Made by a program: the position numbers and the translations under genes. The notes beneath the pieces were generated by a model. That model was not told where the DNA came from. It ran no database searches and worked only from the letters and a program-made list of their open reading frames with translations. From contig REGP01000005.1 of the NCBI GenBank assembly GCA_004134995.1, positions 1 through 64,000 of the forward strand: a stretch of 64,000 nt of DNA, read 5' to 3'. Of the stretch, positions 7,651 to 17,160 are shown in pieces; positions within the stretch are counted from its first letter, which is position 1, and each line of letters starts with the position of its first letter. Source of the stretch: Oxalobacteraceae bacterium CAVE-383 (GTDB taxonomy: Bacteria; Pseudomonadota; Gammaproteobacteria; Burkholderiales; Burkholderiaceae_D).

Positions 7651-8973
7651 TCAGTTGGCGGTGCGGGGCGTATGGCCCCCGGCGTCGACCGCATCGACTC
7701 TCTTTTCAGCGGCAACGCCGTCCATGAATTTCTTGCGCATCGGCTTCAGGACGTACCATGCCATCAGCGCGGCGGCGGCATTCAGTCCGCAACCCACGAA
7801 GAACACGGCTTCCCAGCTGCCTGTCATGGCGGTAATGACGCTGGAGACCGGCACGAACAGCGACGCGGTGCCCTTGGCGGTGTAAAGCAGGCCGGCATTG
7901 CCGGCGGCATTCTTGGTGCCGAAGGTATCGGCGCAAGTCGCCGGGAACAAGCTGTAGATTTCACCCCAGGCAAAGAACACCAGGCCGGTCAGGATCACGA
8001 ACATGACCGGATCGCGGCCCCAGTAGTACAGCGCGAGAATGCCGACCGACTCCAATGCAAACGCAATGAACATGGTCTTTTCGCGGCCGATCTGATCCGA
8101 AACCCAGCCGAAGAACGGCCGCGTCAATCCATTGAGCACACGGTCGATGGCCAGTGCGAAGGTCAGTGCCGGCAGCACCATGCCCATCACGTTGAACTTG
8201 ACGCCGTCGATCTTGAAGTCGGTTGCGATCGGACCCATTTGCGCGGTCGCCATCAGGCCGCCGGCAGCCACCAGCGTGAACATCAGGTACATGACCCAGA
8301 ACACCGGTTTGCGGATAATTTGCGTCGGCGAATAATCGGCCTTGCTTTGCTGGACGTTGGCTTTTTTCGCGGCGGCATGTGCCGGCGGCCGAACCATCAA
8401 CAGCGCCAGCAGCATGACGACGGCGCCCTGGCCGAGACCAAAAGTGATGAACGTCGATTCATAGCCGCTCTTGGCGATCATGAACGAAATCGGAATGATG
8501 GTCGCCGCAGAACCCGCGCCAAAACCCGCCGCAGTCAGACCGGCCGCCAATCCCCGGCGATCCGGGAACCATTTCAGCGCCGAACCCACGCAGGTGCCAT
8601 AGACCGCACCGGCGCCGATACCGCTGATTGCCGCTGCGATGTACAGCAGAGTCAGGGAATCGGCATAGCCGTTCAGCAACCAGCCCAGGCCGCACAGCGC
8701 CCCGCCGACCAGAACCACCGGCCGCGGGCCGAATTTATCGACCGCCCAGCCTTCAATCGGCACCAGCCATGTTTCCGTCAGGACGAAAATGGTAAACGCC
8801 ACCTGAATCGCGGCCTTGGACCAACCGTACTTGTCCGCGATCGGGTTGACGAACAAAGTCCAGCCGTATTGCAAGTTGGCGATCATCGCCATACAAACGA
8901 TACCCATCAGCAATTGCAACCAGCGATAGGATGGGGCCCGGCCGACCGTCGGTAATGTACTCTCTTGAATCAT
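7651..8973 (-). CDS. oxlT: MFS transporter, oxalate/formate antiporter (OxlT-like)
   Basis: Inner-membrane major facilitator protein, 440 aa, about 12 hydrophobic segments. OxlT exchanges external oxalate for internal formate; its Lys355 in TM11 binds substrate. A lysine at a similar place (K367, in GLLYTAKGTAS) and arginines in the TM8 region (DRVLNGLTRPFFGWVSD) fit that role. Start 8973 is chosen for GGAG 8 nt upstream; an upstream ATG at 9075 lacks one. An FNR-like box lies about 280 nt upstream. Its position between oxalate enzymes supports the call; sugar-acid exchange is less likely. Confidence 0.88.
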   Translation of the reverse strand: MIQESTLPTVGRAPSYRWLQLLMGIVCMAMIANLQYGWTLFVNPIADKYGWSKAAIQVAFTIFVLTETWLVPIEGWAVDKFGPRPVVLVGGALCGLGWLLNGYADSLTLLYIAAAISGIGAGAVYGTCVGSALKWFPDRRGLAAGLTAAGFGAGSAATIIPISFMIAKSGYESTFITFGLGQGAVVMLLALLMVRPPAHAAAKKANVQQSKADYSPTQIIRKPVFWVMYLMFTLVAAGGLMATAQMGPIATDFKIDGVKFNVMGMVLPALTFALAIDRVLNGLTRPFFGWVSDQIGREKTMFIAFALESVGILALYYWGRDPVMFVILTGLVFFAWGEIYSLFPATCADTFGTKNAAGNAGLLYTAKGTASLFVPVSSVITAMTGSWEAVFFVGCGLNAAAALMAWYVLKPMRKKFMDGVAAEKRVDAVDAGGHTPRTAN

Positions 8974-9344
8974 TTTGATATCTCCATTAATTTTTTTAAT
9001 TACTGCGCAACGTACTAGGGATAAAACACCTCGAGCGTGACGCCGCAGATGGGACATCGCTGGTATTGCATACAATCAATTCGCTTTCTTTTCCCGCCGA
9101 ATGGATATTTTGACTTCGATCCATTTCCGCAGGAGGCCGCCGGGCCCTGTCGAATTTCTTGCGATTTTTTACGGCTGTCTTTCGGGCTTGCCGCCATTCA
9201 AAGGAAAGGCGGCAGTAAGGAGATTGTGAGAGAAGCCTTTCCCGTTATCCTTGACCACGGTTAAGATTCGATCTCGCCGACGGATTGATTTATTTGGATA
9301 GGCAAACCAAATATTCTCAATCCGCGCACATCTCCCGCCCTGCT
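8974..9344. other. Intergenic region upstream of the antiporter gene, 371 nt
   Basis: No gene is supported; short open frames here lack ribosome sites. It contains a degenerate FNR-type box (9251-9264) and, if the promoter is used, a leader of about 240 nt before the antiporter start. Confidence 0.65.
9223..9264 (-). promoter_or_regulatory. Putative antiporter promoter: degenerate FNR-type box
   Basis: TTGACCACGGTTAA (9251-9264) has one perfect and one single-mismatch half-site. CACAAT (9223-9228, 4/6 to -10) lies 22 nt downstream on the minus strand. Weaker than the fdsG, oxc and frc copies but in the same orientation and position relative to an oxalate gene. Confidence 0.45.
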
Positions 9345-9698
9345 TCAGGCACCGACCTGATGCTGGTGCATTTCGGCCCAATTGATGGACGCGCCGCGCT
9401 GGCTGCCGGCTGCAGTCATGGTTTCGTAGCAGCGCGCCTTGGCGGTCTGCACCGCGTCGACCAGGAATTCCGCGTCATACGCTTTCAACAGATGCGACTG
9501 ATGCGTTTCCACATAAGCGCGCAGACGGGCGCGCTCGTCGTCCTGGCACAGCACGGACGGATAAATCTTGCCGTCCCAATGCCATTTCAGGCCCAGTTCG
9601 TAAAAGGCTGCGTTGTAGGCGTTGCGATGAATATCCACGGCATCCGCTGCGGTCAGGGCTGCGGCACTGGTTTCATTAATAATTTTCTTGTCGAACAT
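9345..9698 (-). CDS. Conserved hypothetical protein, 117 aa, resembles a HAD cap segment
   Basis: Soluble protein with no signal or membrane segment. The stretch IHRNAYNAAFYELGLKWHWD (~37-56), then an acidic-basic helix and YVETHQ..LLKAYD, resembles the helical cap of CbbY/phosphoglycolate-phosphatase-like HAD hydrolases (typically HRQAFNAAF...GLDWHWD). The DxDGT nucleophile motif is absent and the protein is far too short for a hydrolase. Start 9698 follows GAGGAG 6 nt upstream. It is divergent from a LysR gene and upstream of the antiporter. Function unknown; the resemblance is from memory of the family. Confidence 0.75.
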   Translation of the reverse strand: MFDKKIINETSAAALTAADAVDIHRNAYNAAFYELGLKWHWDGKIYPSVLCQDDERARLRAYVETHQSHLLKAYDAEFLVDAVQTAKARCYETMTAAGSQRGASINWAEMHQHQVGA

Positions 9699-9830
9699 TT
9701 TAATCTCCTCAATCAAGAACGCGAAAAACACGGATGAATTCTTCTTACCCGGCCTTCGGTAATCCTCAGACCACGACGCTATCCTATGACTAAAAAACAA
9801 TTAGGTATAGTTAATGTTTTTATGCATAAT

Positions 9831-9848
9831 CATTAATTATCATTAATG
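9831..9848. promoter_or_regulatory. Inverted repeat in the LysR / hypothetical-gene intergenic region
   Basis: CATTAAT-tatc-ATTAATG, perfect 7-bp arms, ends 16 nt before the LysR start codon in AT-rich DNA. A candidate operator for autoregulation or for control of the divergent 117-aa gene. Confidence 0.4.
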
Positions 9849-9864
9849 TATTGAGGGCGATGCA

Positions 9865-10851
9865 ATGAAAAACGCCACGCTGCGCCAATTAAAGGTTTTT
9901 GAAACCGTCGCGCGCCACCTGAGCTACTCACGCGCGGCCGAGGAACTGCACCTGACCCAGCCTGCCGTATCGATCCAGATCAAGACGCTGGAAGGCCACG
10001 TCGGACTGGCGCTGCTGGAACAGCTCGGCAAAAAAATCTTCCTGACGCCCGGCGGGGCCGAACTGTTGCATCACAGCCGCGCAATCATCCAGCAGTTCCA
10101 GGAAGCCGAGGAAGCGCTGACGCAATTCAAGGGCATTTCCGGCGGCAAGCTCAACGTCGCCGTGATCAGCGCGGGCGATTACTTTTTCCCGCGCCTGCTG
10201 GTCGAATTCGCGCGTCGCAATCCCGGCGTGAAACTGAACCTGACCGTGCACAACCGCGAGCAGTTGCTGGGGCAGCTCGCCAACAACCTGACCGACATCG
10301 CCGTGATGGTGCGGCCGCCGCTGGAAATGGATACGCTCAACGAATCGTTCGCACCGCATCCCTACGTCATCGTGGCGCCGCCGGACCATCCGCTGGCAGG
10401 CAAGAAAAAAATCCCGATGTCGGTGCTCAAGCGCGAACCTTTCGTGGTGCGCGAAAAAGGGTCCGATACCTGGAACTCAATGGAAGACGGCTTCGGCCGC
10501 CATCTGCAGGACCTGAAGATCGCCATGGAAATCAAAAGCACGGAAACCATCAAGCAGGCCGTGATCGCCGGCATGGGCGTGGGCTTCCTGTCGGCACATA
10601 CCATCAGCCTGGAACTGCTGGCGGGCAGCCTGGTGGTGCTGGATGTGGAAAATTTCCCGGTCATGCTGAACTGGTATGTCGTGCATCGCAAGAACAAGCG
10701 CCTGCCGCCGGTGGCGCTGGCGTTCAAGAATTTCCTGATGAGCGACGGCGCCGCACTGATCGAAAAAATCATTTCGTCGAAACCGCCCTCCGCGCCCTCC
10801 GCCACAAAAAAAGGCCGGCAAAAGCCGGCCATCAAGGAGGACACACACTAA
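9865..10851 (+). CDS. LysR-family regulator, CbbR-like
   Basis: 328 aa: N-terminal winged helix-turn-helix (residues ~5-64, with ARHLSYSRAAEELHLTQPAVSIQIKTLE) and a LysR substrate-binding domain (~90-295), then a Lys/Pro/Ser-rich tail. The domain sequence is closest in feel to CbbR-type regulators. It is divergent from the 117-aa gene and converges on gcl-hyi-glxR. A regulator of glyoxylate or oxalate genes is inferred from position. The terminator of the glxR transcript lies inside the last codons of this gene. Confidence 0.88.
   Translation: MKNATLRQLKVFETVARHLSYSRAAEELHLTQPAVSIQIKTLEGHVGLALLEQLGKKIFLTPGGAELLHHSRAIIQQFQEAEEALTQFKGISGGKLNVAVISAGDYFFPRLLVEFARRNPGVKLNLTVHNREQLLGQLANNLTDIAVMVRPPLEMDTLNESFAPHPYVIVAPPDHPLAGKKKIPMSVLKREPFVVREKGSDTWNSMEDGFGRHLQDLKIAMEIKSTETIKQAVIAGMGVGFLSAHTISLELLAGSLVVLDVENFPVMLNWYVVHRKNKRLPPVALAFKNFLMSDGAALIEKIISSKPPSAPSATKKGRQKPAIKEDTH
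10813..10830 (-). terminator. Intrinsic terminator of the gcl-hyi-glxR transcript, inside the LysR CDS
   Basis: GGCCGGC-aaaa-GCCGGCC. Read on the minus strand it is followed by a run of seven T, the canonical arrangement for transcripts arriving from glxR, whose stop is at 11004. On the plus strand it only has a preceding A-run, so it acts on the convergent operon. Confidence 0.75.
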
Positions 10852-11003
10852 CGCGGTACAAAACACAAACTACGAAGAAACTACCAAACAACTACAACTG
10901 CAACTACAACTACGAACTGCACACTACCCATTACACCTTCAACTGCAAGGAAAGCTTAAAACCGCAACGGCCGGACGGACCCGGCCGCTGCCGAACGCAC
11001 CGG

Positions 11004-11891
11004 CTATGCCGATGCAATCTCGTGATTCGACATCATTTCGATCGCGCGGCACAGCGCCGAATGATCGAGTCCGCTCATGCCGTGCGAGGCGCAGGAATTC
11101 ATCAGTTCCTGCGCGGTGGCGGTATTCGGCAACGAAATGCCGAGCGACTTGGCGCCCTGCAGCGCCAGGTTCAGATCCTTCTGATGCAGCTCAATGCGGA
11201 AGCCCGGATTGAAGGTGCGCTTGACCATGCGTTCGCCATGCACTTCCAGAATCCGCGATGCCGCGAAGCCGCCCATCAGGGCCTGCCGCACCTTGGCCGG
11301 ATCCGCGCCCGCCTTCGATGCGAACAGCAGCGCTTCGGCTACTGCCTGGATGTTCAGCGCGACGATGATCTGATTGGCAACCTTGGTGGTTTGCCCGTCG
11401 CCGTTGCCGCCGACCAGCGTGATGTTTTTACCCATCAGATCGAACAGCGGCTTGACCTTGTCGAACGCGCCATCCGGTCCGCCGACCATGATTGTCAGCG
11501 AAGCGGCCTTGGCGCCGACTTCGCCGCCGGATACAGGCGCATCCAGGTAATCGCAGCCCAGCTTGTTGATCTTCTTGGCGAATTCCTTGGTGGCCATCGG
11601 CGAGATCGAGCTCATGTCGACCACGATCTTGCCGCTGCTCAGGCCGCCGGCCACGCCGTGCTCGCCGAACAGCGCCGCATCCACGTGCGGGGTGTCGGGC
11701 ACCATGATGATGATGATGTCGGAGCGCTTGGCCACTTCCGCCGCCGATGCGCAGGCAGTCGCGCCGCCGTCGACCAGGACTTGCGGCGGCTTCTTGATAT
11801 CGTACAGATACAGCTTGTGGCCGCCGCCTTGCAGATTGGCCGCCATCGGCGCGCCCATGATGCCCAGTCCAATAAAGCCTACATTCATCAT
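11004..11891 (-). CDS. glxR: 2-hydroxy-3-oxopropionate (tartronate semialdehyde) reductase
   Basis: NAD(P)H-dependent reduction of tartronate semialdehyde to D-glycerate, last step of the glycerate pathway, cytoplasmic. About 295 aa of the 3-hydroxyisobutyrate dehydrogenase family: Rossmann motif GFIGLGIMGAPMA at the N-terminus, substrate motif DAPVSGG near 120, catalytic Lys in GDGQTTKVANQ (~168-178). Two adjacent ATGs (11891, 11888) follow GGAG; 11891 has the better 6-nt spacing. Third gene of gcl-hyi-glxR, 67 nt after hyi. Confidence 0.95.
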   Translation of the reverse strand: MMNVGFIGLGIMGAPMAANLQGGGHKLYLYDIKKPPQVLVDGGATACASAAEVAKRSDIIIIMVPDTPHVDAALFGEHGVAGGLSSGKIVVDMSSISPMATKEFAKKINKLGCDYLDAPVSGGEVGAKAASLTIMVGGPDGAFDKVKPLFDLMGKNITLVGGNGDGQTTKVANQIIVALNIQAVAEALLFASKAGADPAKVRQALMGGFAASRILEVHGERMVKRTFNPGFRIELHQKDLNLALQGAKSLGISLPNTATAQELMNSCASHGMSGLDHSALCRAIEMMSNHEIASA

Positions 11892-11958
11892 AATGCTCTC
11901 CATCATTCGTCGTTCCGTACTGATTTAAATAAAAAAAACCCATTTGCTCCAGGCCGGA

Positions 11959-12741
11959 TCAAGCCACGCCGTGCTCGGCGCGCCAGCCCAGGCCTTCGAT
12001 GGTGCCGGCCTTCGGCTTGTATTCGCAGCCGATCCAGCCCTTGTAGCCGATTTCGTCCAGCATCGAAAACAGATAGCGGTAATTGATTTCGCCGGTGCCC
12101 GGTTCGAAACGGCCGGGATTATCGGCCAGCTGGACATGCTTGATCAGCGGCAGATTGGCCTTGATCGTCGCCGTCAGCTCGCCTTCCATGCGCTGCATGT
12201 GATAGATGTCGTATTGCACGAACAGATTGTCGGAACCGGTCTGCTTGATCAGCTCCACCGCCTGTTTGGTGCCGGACAGGAAAAAGCCCGGAATATCGAA
12301 AGTGTTGATCGGTTCCATCAGCAGGCGGATGCCCTCCTGCTTCAGTTTGTCGGCGGCGAATGTCAGATTCCGGACCAGCGTCGCGCCGGCCTGCTCGGCG
12401 CCGACGCCTTGCGGCAGGATGCCGACCAGGCAGTTCAGTTGCTTCACGCCCAGCACCTTGGCGTAGCGAATCGCTTCATCGACGCCGTCCTGGAATTCGC
12501 CGACGCGGTCGGGATGGCAGGCAATGCCCCGCTCGCCCGCATCCCAGTTGCCGGCAGGCAGATTATGCAAGACCAGATCGAGTTGGTAGGCATTGAGCTT
12601 GTCGGCAATCTGATCCGCATGGAACGCATACGGAAACAGGAATTCGACGCCCCGGAAGCCGGCGGTGGCTGCTGCCTTGAAGCGCTCCATGAAGGGCACT
12701 TCGTTGAACAGCATGGTCAGGTTTGCAGCTAATTTCGGCAT
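11959..12741 (-). CDS. hyi: Hydroxypyruvate isomerase
   Basis: Interconverts hydroxypyruvate and tartronate semialdehyde; TIM-barrel of the xylose-isomerase-like family, 260 aa, typical length. N-terminus PKLAANLTMLFNEVPF and internal GFRGVEFLFPY, MEPINTFDIPGFFL and YDIYHMQRMEG contain the conserved Glu/His/Asp metal-binding positions of the family. It sits between gcl and glxR with a 32-nt gap to gcl, the common order for glyoxylate assimilation. Confidence 0.95.
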   Translation of the reverse strand: MPKLAANLTMLFNEVPFMERFKAAATAGFRGVEFLFPYAFHADQIADKLNAYQLDLVLHNLPAGNWDAGERGIACHPDRVGEFQDGVDEAIRYAKVLGVKQLNCLVGILPQGVGAEQAGATLVRNLTFAADKLKQEGIRLLMEPINTFDIPGFFLSGTKQAVELIKQTGSDNLFVQYDIYHMQRMEGELTATIKANLPLIKHVQLADNPGRFEPGTGEINYRYLFSMLDEIGYKGWIGCEYKPKAGTIEGLGWRAEHGVA

Positions 12742-12773
12742 GTTTTTTCCCCGTTCGAAATGATCGACCCGCT

Positions 12774-14516
12774 TTATTTAACGTCGAGCACTTCGTTGAA
12801 TTCATTGATTGCATCGATGTCGGTGCCCATCGCGATATTGGTGACGCGTTCGAGAATGATCTCGACCACCACCGGCACGCTGTGCTCTTTCATCAACGCC
12901 CGCGCTTTCTCGAACGCAGGAATGATATCAGCCGGATTGAACACCCTGATCGCCTTGCAGCCCAGGCCTTCGACCACCGCGACGTGGTCCACGCCATAGC
13001 CGTTGAGTTCCGGCGCATTGACGTTTTCGAACGCCAGCTGCACGCAGTAATCCATTTCAAAGCCGCGCTGCGCCTGGCGAATCAGCCCGAGGTAGGAATT
13101 GTTCACCAGCACGTGGATGTAGGGTAGTTTGAACTGCGCGCCCACGGCCAGTTCCTCGATCATGAACTGGAAATCGTAGTCGCCGGAGATGGCCACGATG
13201 TCGCCGGTCGGATCCGAAGCGCGCACGCCGAGCGCGGCGGAAATGGTCCAGCCCAGCGGGCCGGCCTGGCCGCAATTGATCCAGTTGCGCGGATGATAGA
13301 CATGCAGGAATTGCGCCGCGGCAATCTGCGACAGGCCGATGCTCGACACATAACGCACTTCCTTGCCGAAATAATTATTCATCTCTTCATAGACGCGCAA
13401 AGGCTTGACCGGCACGTCGTCGAAATGGGTCTTGCGCAGCATGGTGCGCTTGCGTTCCTGGCATTCGCCCAGCCATTTGGAACGGTCCTTCAGCTTGCCG
13501 GCCGCTTTCCATTCGCGCGCCACTTCAACGAACAGCTTCAGCGCCGCGCCGGCGTCGGAAACGATGCCCAGATCGGGACCGAACACGCGCCCGATCTGGG
13601 TCGGTTCGATATCGATGTGCACGAATTTGCGGTCCTTGGTGAACACTTCCACGCTGCCGGTATGGCGATTGGCCCAGCGGTTGCCGATGCCGAGCATGAA
13701 GTCGGATGCCAATACCGTGGCGTTGCCGTAGCGGTGGCTGGTCTGCAGACCGGCCATGCCGGCCATTTGCGGATGGTCGTCCGGAATCGAGCCCCAGCCC
13801 ATCAGCGTCGGAATCACCGGCACGCCGACGATTTCGGCGAATTCGACCAGCAACGCCGAAGCATTGGCGTTGATGATGCCGCCGCCGGCGGTAATCAGCG
13901 GCCGCTGCGCTTCATTGAGCATGCCCAGCGCTTTTTCGATCTGGCCGCGCGAGGCTGTCGGCTTGTAGACGCCCATCGGCTCGTAGGTATCGGGATCGAA
14001 TTCGATCTGCGCCACCTGCACGTCGAACGGCAGGTCGATCAGCACCGGACCCGGACGGCCCGAGCGCATCAGATGGAATGCCTGCTGGAACACCTGCGGC
14101 ACCAAAGCCGGTTCACGCACGGTAACGGCCCATTTGGTGACCGGCTTGGCGATGGATTCGATATCGACCGCCTGGAAATCTTCCTTGAAAATGCGGGCGC
14201 GCGGCGCCTGGCCTGTGATGCACAGGATTGGAATCGAATCGGCCTGGGCCGAATACAGGCCGGTGATCATGTCGCAGCCGGCAGGGCCGGAAGTGCCGAT
14301 GCACACGCCGATATTGCCGGCCTTGGCGCGGGTATAGCCTTCGGCCATATGCGAAGCGCCTTCGACGTGGCGCGCCAGGAAATGCTTGATGCTGTCGCGT
14401 TTGCGCAGCGCTGCGTACAGCGGATTGATGGCCGCGCCGGGCACGCCGAACGCGTTCAGCACGCCTTCTTTTTCCATCACATATACAGCTGCTTCCGCGG
14501 CAGTCATCTTCGCCAT
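12774..14516 (-). CDS. gcl: Glyoxylate carboligase (tartronate-semialdehyde synthase)
   Basis: ThDP-dependent enzyme joining two glyoxylates into tartronate semialdehyde with CO2 loss; 580 aa. The usual ThDP-activating glutamate is replaced by valine at residue 51 ([13 protein letters not shown]), the hallmark of Gcl, with the same number as in E. coli. ThDP-binding segment GDYDFQF...NNSYLG is near 445-475. Start 14516 has GGAG 6 nt upstream; ATG 14528 does not. First gene of gcl-hyi-glxR and divergent from a LysR gene. Confidence 0.97.
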   Translation of the reverse strand: MAKMTAAEAAVYVMEKEGVLNAFGVPGAAINPLYAALRKRDSIKHFLARHVEGASHMAEGYTRAKAGNIGVCIGTSGPAGCDMITGLYSAQADSIPILCITGQAPRARIFKEDFQAVDIESIAKPVTKWAVTVREPALVPQVFQQAFHLMRSGRPGPVLIDLPFDVQVAQIEFDPDTYEPMGVYKPTASRGQIEKALGMLNEAQRPLITAGGGIINANASALLVEFAEIVGVPVIPTLMGWGSIPDDHPQMAGMAGLQTSHRYGNATVLASDFMLGIGNRWANRHTGSVEVFTKDRKFVHIDIEPTQIGRVFGPDLGIVSDAGAALKLFVEVAREWKAAGKLKDRSKWLGECQERKRTMLRKTHFDDVPVKPLRVYEEMNNYFGKEVRYVSSIGLSQIAAAQFLHVYHPRNWINCGQAGPLGWTISAALGVRASDPTGDIVAISGDYDFQFMIEELAVGAQFKLPYIHVLVNNSYLGLIRQAQRGFEMDYCVQLAFENVNAPELNGYGVDHVAVVEGLGCKAIRVFNPADIIPAFEKARALMKEHSVPVVVEIILERVTNIAMGTDIDAINEFNEVLDVK

Positions 14517-14614
14517 GTCTCTCTCCACTGATTTAAATTCCGGATTCGCAAAATCGAATCGATGCTGAATCGTAGGCGGAAAATTGATCCGTGATAAGAA
14601 GACAAAAGATCGTG

Positions 14615-14641
14615 TTATTCCGTACTTAAAGTATGGAATAA
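14615..14641. promoter_or_regulatory. 27-bp near-perfect palindrome between gcl and LysR
   Basis: Arms TTATTCCGTACTT (14615-14627) and AAGTATGGAATAA (14629-14641) pair with one mismatch around a single central base. It ends 7 nt before the LysR ATG, so a bound regulator would block LysR translation or transcription and could control gcl. Likely LysR operator; inference. Confidence 0.6.
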
Positions 14642-14648
14642 TAAAATC

Positions 14649-15560
14649 ATGGATAAGCTAAAACAAATAGAAGCGTTCGTCGACGTGGTCGAAAAAGGCA
14701 GCCTTTCGCGCGCGGCGCTGGAACAGAAAATTACCCCCGTCATGCTGGGACGGCGCATCGACGCGCTGGAGAAAAGGCTGGGCGTCAAATTGATGCATCG
14801 CACCACGCGGCACCTGACGCTGACCGAACAGGGCGCGATTTTCCTGGAATATTGCCGCAAGCTGCTGGGCGAACTCGAATTCGCCGAAAAAATCGTCTCG
14901 GCGGGCCGACACAAGGCCACGGGGCATCTGATCGTCTCGGCGCCGGCGGCATTCGGGCGCCTGCATGTGGCGCCGCATGCGCCGGCATTCCTGGCCGCCC
15001 ATCCGGACGTGCAGATTTCGTTCAACCTGACCGATCATGTGGTCGATCTGGTGCGCGAAGGCTATCAGCTCGGCATCCGCATCGGCGGCGTGCTCGATCC
15101 CAACTTCGTCGCGGTCAAGCTGGCCAGCAACCGGCGCGTGGTCTGCGGCACGCCCGATTACTTCGACCGGCACGGCATCCCGCGCACCCTGGAAGACCTG
15201 GCGCAGCACAACTGCCTGGCCTTCAATCTGCAAGGCGGCCAGCAGCGCGGATGGTATTTCCAGAAGGACGGCAAGCCGGTTACCGTGAAGGTGGAAGGCA
15301 ATCTCGATTGCAATGACGGCGAACTGCTGCATCGCTGGGCCTGCGAAGGCCTCGGCCTGGCCTGGCGTTCGACCTGGGAGATCCAGTCGCAGCTGCAGGC
15401 CGGCGAACTGATTACCGTACTGGACGACTTCGCCCTGCCCGATTACGACATCGTCGCGGTCTACATGCAGCAGCGCCATCTGCCGGCCAAGGTGCGGTTC
15501 TTTATCGATACATTGAAAGAGGTCTACGCGCAGCCTGGTTACTGGACGCAAGCGCGCTGA
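14649..15560 (+). CDS. LysR-family regulator, divergent from gcl
   Basis: 303 aa: N-terminal helix-turn-helix (~1-60; [26 protein letters not shown]) and effector domain (~90-295). The helix-turn-helix carries VMLGRR where many LysR proteins have a AVSRQI-type segment. Divergent pairing with gcl and the palindrome at the gene start suggest it controls glyoxylate assimilation, with glyoxylate or tartronate semialdehyde as possible effector. The inverted-repeat element C begins at the base after its stop codon. Confidence 0.88.
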   Translation: MDKLKQIEAFVDVVEKGSLSRAALEQKITPVMLGRRIDALEKRLGVKLMHRTTRHLTLTEQGAIFLEYCRKLLGELEFAEKIVSAGRHKATGHLIVSAPAAFGRLHVAPHAPAFLAAHPDVQISFNLTDHVVDLVREGYQLGIRIGGVLDPNFVAVKLASNRRVVCGTPDYFDRHGIPRTLEDLAQHNCLAFNLQGGQQRGWYFQKDGKPVTVKVEGNLDCNDGELLHRWACEGLGLAWRSTWEIQSQLQAGELITVLDDFALPDYDIVAVYMQQRHLPAKVRFFIDTLKEVYAQPGYWTQAR

Positions 15561-15702
15561 GTTCAGTAAAGGCGGCCGCAGGCGGCGCGTGACGGGATGT
15601 TGTGCGCAGTGAGGTAAAGGGGGAGCCGGCCGCAGGCCGGCGGAGGACACGAACGAAGTACAACGTCCCGTTGCGCGCCGACTGCGGCCGCCTTTGCTGA
15701 AC
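15561..15702. repeat. Long inverted-repeat element C (about 45-bp arms)
   Basis: Left arm (15561-15605) and right arm (15658-15702) are about 90% reverse complements, opening GTTCAG and closing GCTGAAC. The loop contains a second perfect hairpin, GCCGGCC-gca-GGCCGGC (15625-15641). It starts at the base after the LysR stop and lies between convergent LysR and frc. Its core differs from elements A and B, so it is the same architecture but maybe another family. Confidence 0.8.
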
Positions 15703-15724
15703 GACGGCAACCCATACCCGCCGC

Positions 15725-16972
15725 CTAAATCACCCGCTCTTCGCGCATCGCCGCGATCTGGGCCGGGTTATAGCCCAATTGCTCCAGCACTTCGACCGTA
15801 TGTTCGCCCAGCAGCGGCGAACGCGTGACTTCGGTGGAGCTGTCGGACAGCTTGATCGGATTGCCGACCGTCAGGTATTTGCCGCGTTCCGGATGATCGA
15901 CTTCAACGATCGTGCCGGTGGCGCGCAGCGACGGCTCTTCGGCGATTTCCTTCATGGACAGGATCGGACCGCACGGGACATGGAATTTGTTGAGGATATC
16001 CATGACTTCGAATTTGGTCTTGGTCTTGGTCCAGTGCTCGATGGTTTCAAAAATCGCCGCCAGCTTCGGCAGCCGTGCTTTCGGCGTCGCATACTCGGGA
16101 TCCGTGATCCAGTCTTCGCGTCCTATCACCTTGCAAATCGCCGGCCAGGCCTGGCCCTGCGTGATGAAATAGATATAGGCGTTCGGATCGTATTCCCAGC
16201 CCTTGCACTTGAGGATCGAGCCCGGCTGGCCGCCGCCCGACGCATTGCCGGCGCGCGGCACGGCATCGCCGAATTCGCGGTTCGGAAACTGCGGATACTC
16301 TTCCATGACGCCCGTGCGCTCCAAGCGCTGCTGATCGCGCAGCTTCACGCGGCACAGATTCAGCACCGCATCCTGCATCGACGCGTCGACCTTCTGGCCG
16401 CGGCCGGAATGGGTACGCTGATACAGGGCCGTGACGATACCCAGCGCCAGATGCAGGCCGGTGCCGCTGTCGCCGATCTGGGCGCCGGTCACCATTGGCG
16501 GGCCGTCGTCGAAACCGGTGGTCGATGCCGCGCCGCCAGTGCACTGCGCCACGTTTTCATAGACCTTGCAATCGGCATACGGACCCGGGCCGAAACCCTT
16601 GACCGAAGCCACCACCATCTGCGGATTCAATTCCTGGATGCGTTCCCACGTAAAACCCATGCGGTCCAGCGCGCCCGGCGCGAAGTTTTCGACCAGCACA
16701 TCGCATTGCTTGATCAGCGTCTCGAGCACTTCCTTGCCTTTCGGCGTTTTGGTATCGAGCGTCATCGAACGCTTGTTGTGATTGAGCATCGTGAAATACA
16801 GGCTGTCGACGCCGGGAATGTCGCGCAGTTGCGCGCGTGTGGCGTCGCCCTCGCCGGCGCGCTCGACCTTGATCACATCGGCGCCGAACCACGCCAGCAA
16901 TTGCGTGCAGGTCGGTCCCGATTGCACATGCGTGAAATCGAGAATGCGGACGCCGTCCAGTGCTTTACTCAT
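15725..16972 (-). CDS. frc: Formyl-CoA:oxalate CoA-transferase
   Basis: Class III CoA-transferase moving CoA from formyl-CoA to oxalate, giving oxalyl-CoA and formate. 415 aa, near the 428 aa of O. formigenes Frc. The catalytic aspartate is D168 in [10 protein letters not shown] (equivalent to Asp169), with Q17 near the N-terminus and a glycine loop (SGGGQPG, ~244-250). Start 16972 has GGAG 9 nt upstream. A monocistronic unit with its own FNR-type promoter (17161-17203). It supplies the substrate of Oxc although the genes are 10 kb apart. Confidence 0.96.
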   Translation of the reverse strand: MSKALDGVRILDFTHVQSGPTCTQLLAWFGADVIKVERAGEGDATRAQLRDIPGVDSLYFTMLNHNKRSMTLDTKTPKGKEVLETLIKQCDVLVENFAPGALDRMGFTWERIQELNPQMVVASVKGFGPGPYADCKVYENVAQCTGGAASTTGFDDGPPMVTGAQIGDSGTGLHLALGIVTALYQRTHSGRGQKVDASMQDAVLNLCRVKLRDQQRLERTGVMEEYPQFPNREFGDAVPRAGNASGGGQPGSILKCKGWEYDPNAYIYFITQGQAWPAICKVIGREDWITDPEYATPKARLPKLAAIFETIEHWTKTKTKFEVMDILNKFHVPCGPILSMKEIAEEPSLRATGTIVEVDHPERGKYLTVGNPIKLSDSSTEVTRSPLLGEHTVEVLEQLGYNPAQIAAMREERVI

Positions 16973-17160
16973 GTTGATTGTCTCCGAATCTCTCTAGATA
17001 AATATTTAGGCTTGTGCATTAAGTATGCCCCGGATTTCAGGATTTATCCGGTGATATTTTTTTAGCTTTATCATTTATGATTGCTTATGCATGCTTGATG
17101 CGCAGCCGGCAAATGCAACTAAAAATGCGCCTAATAATGCCCCTGATGGAAGTAGGCTCA

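Noticed and set aside
9037-9264. 75-aa plus-strand ORF upstream of the antiporter
   Set aside because: No ribosome site and no protein-like features; it covers the predicted antiporter leader and promoter.
10852-11003. CAACTACAACTG-type low-complexity stretch as a repeat element
   Set aside because: Short, irregular, and without defined unit or flanking duplication; regarded as simple sequence between convergent genes.
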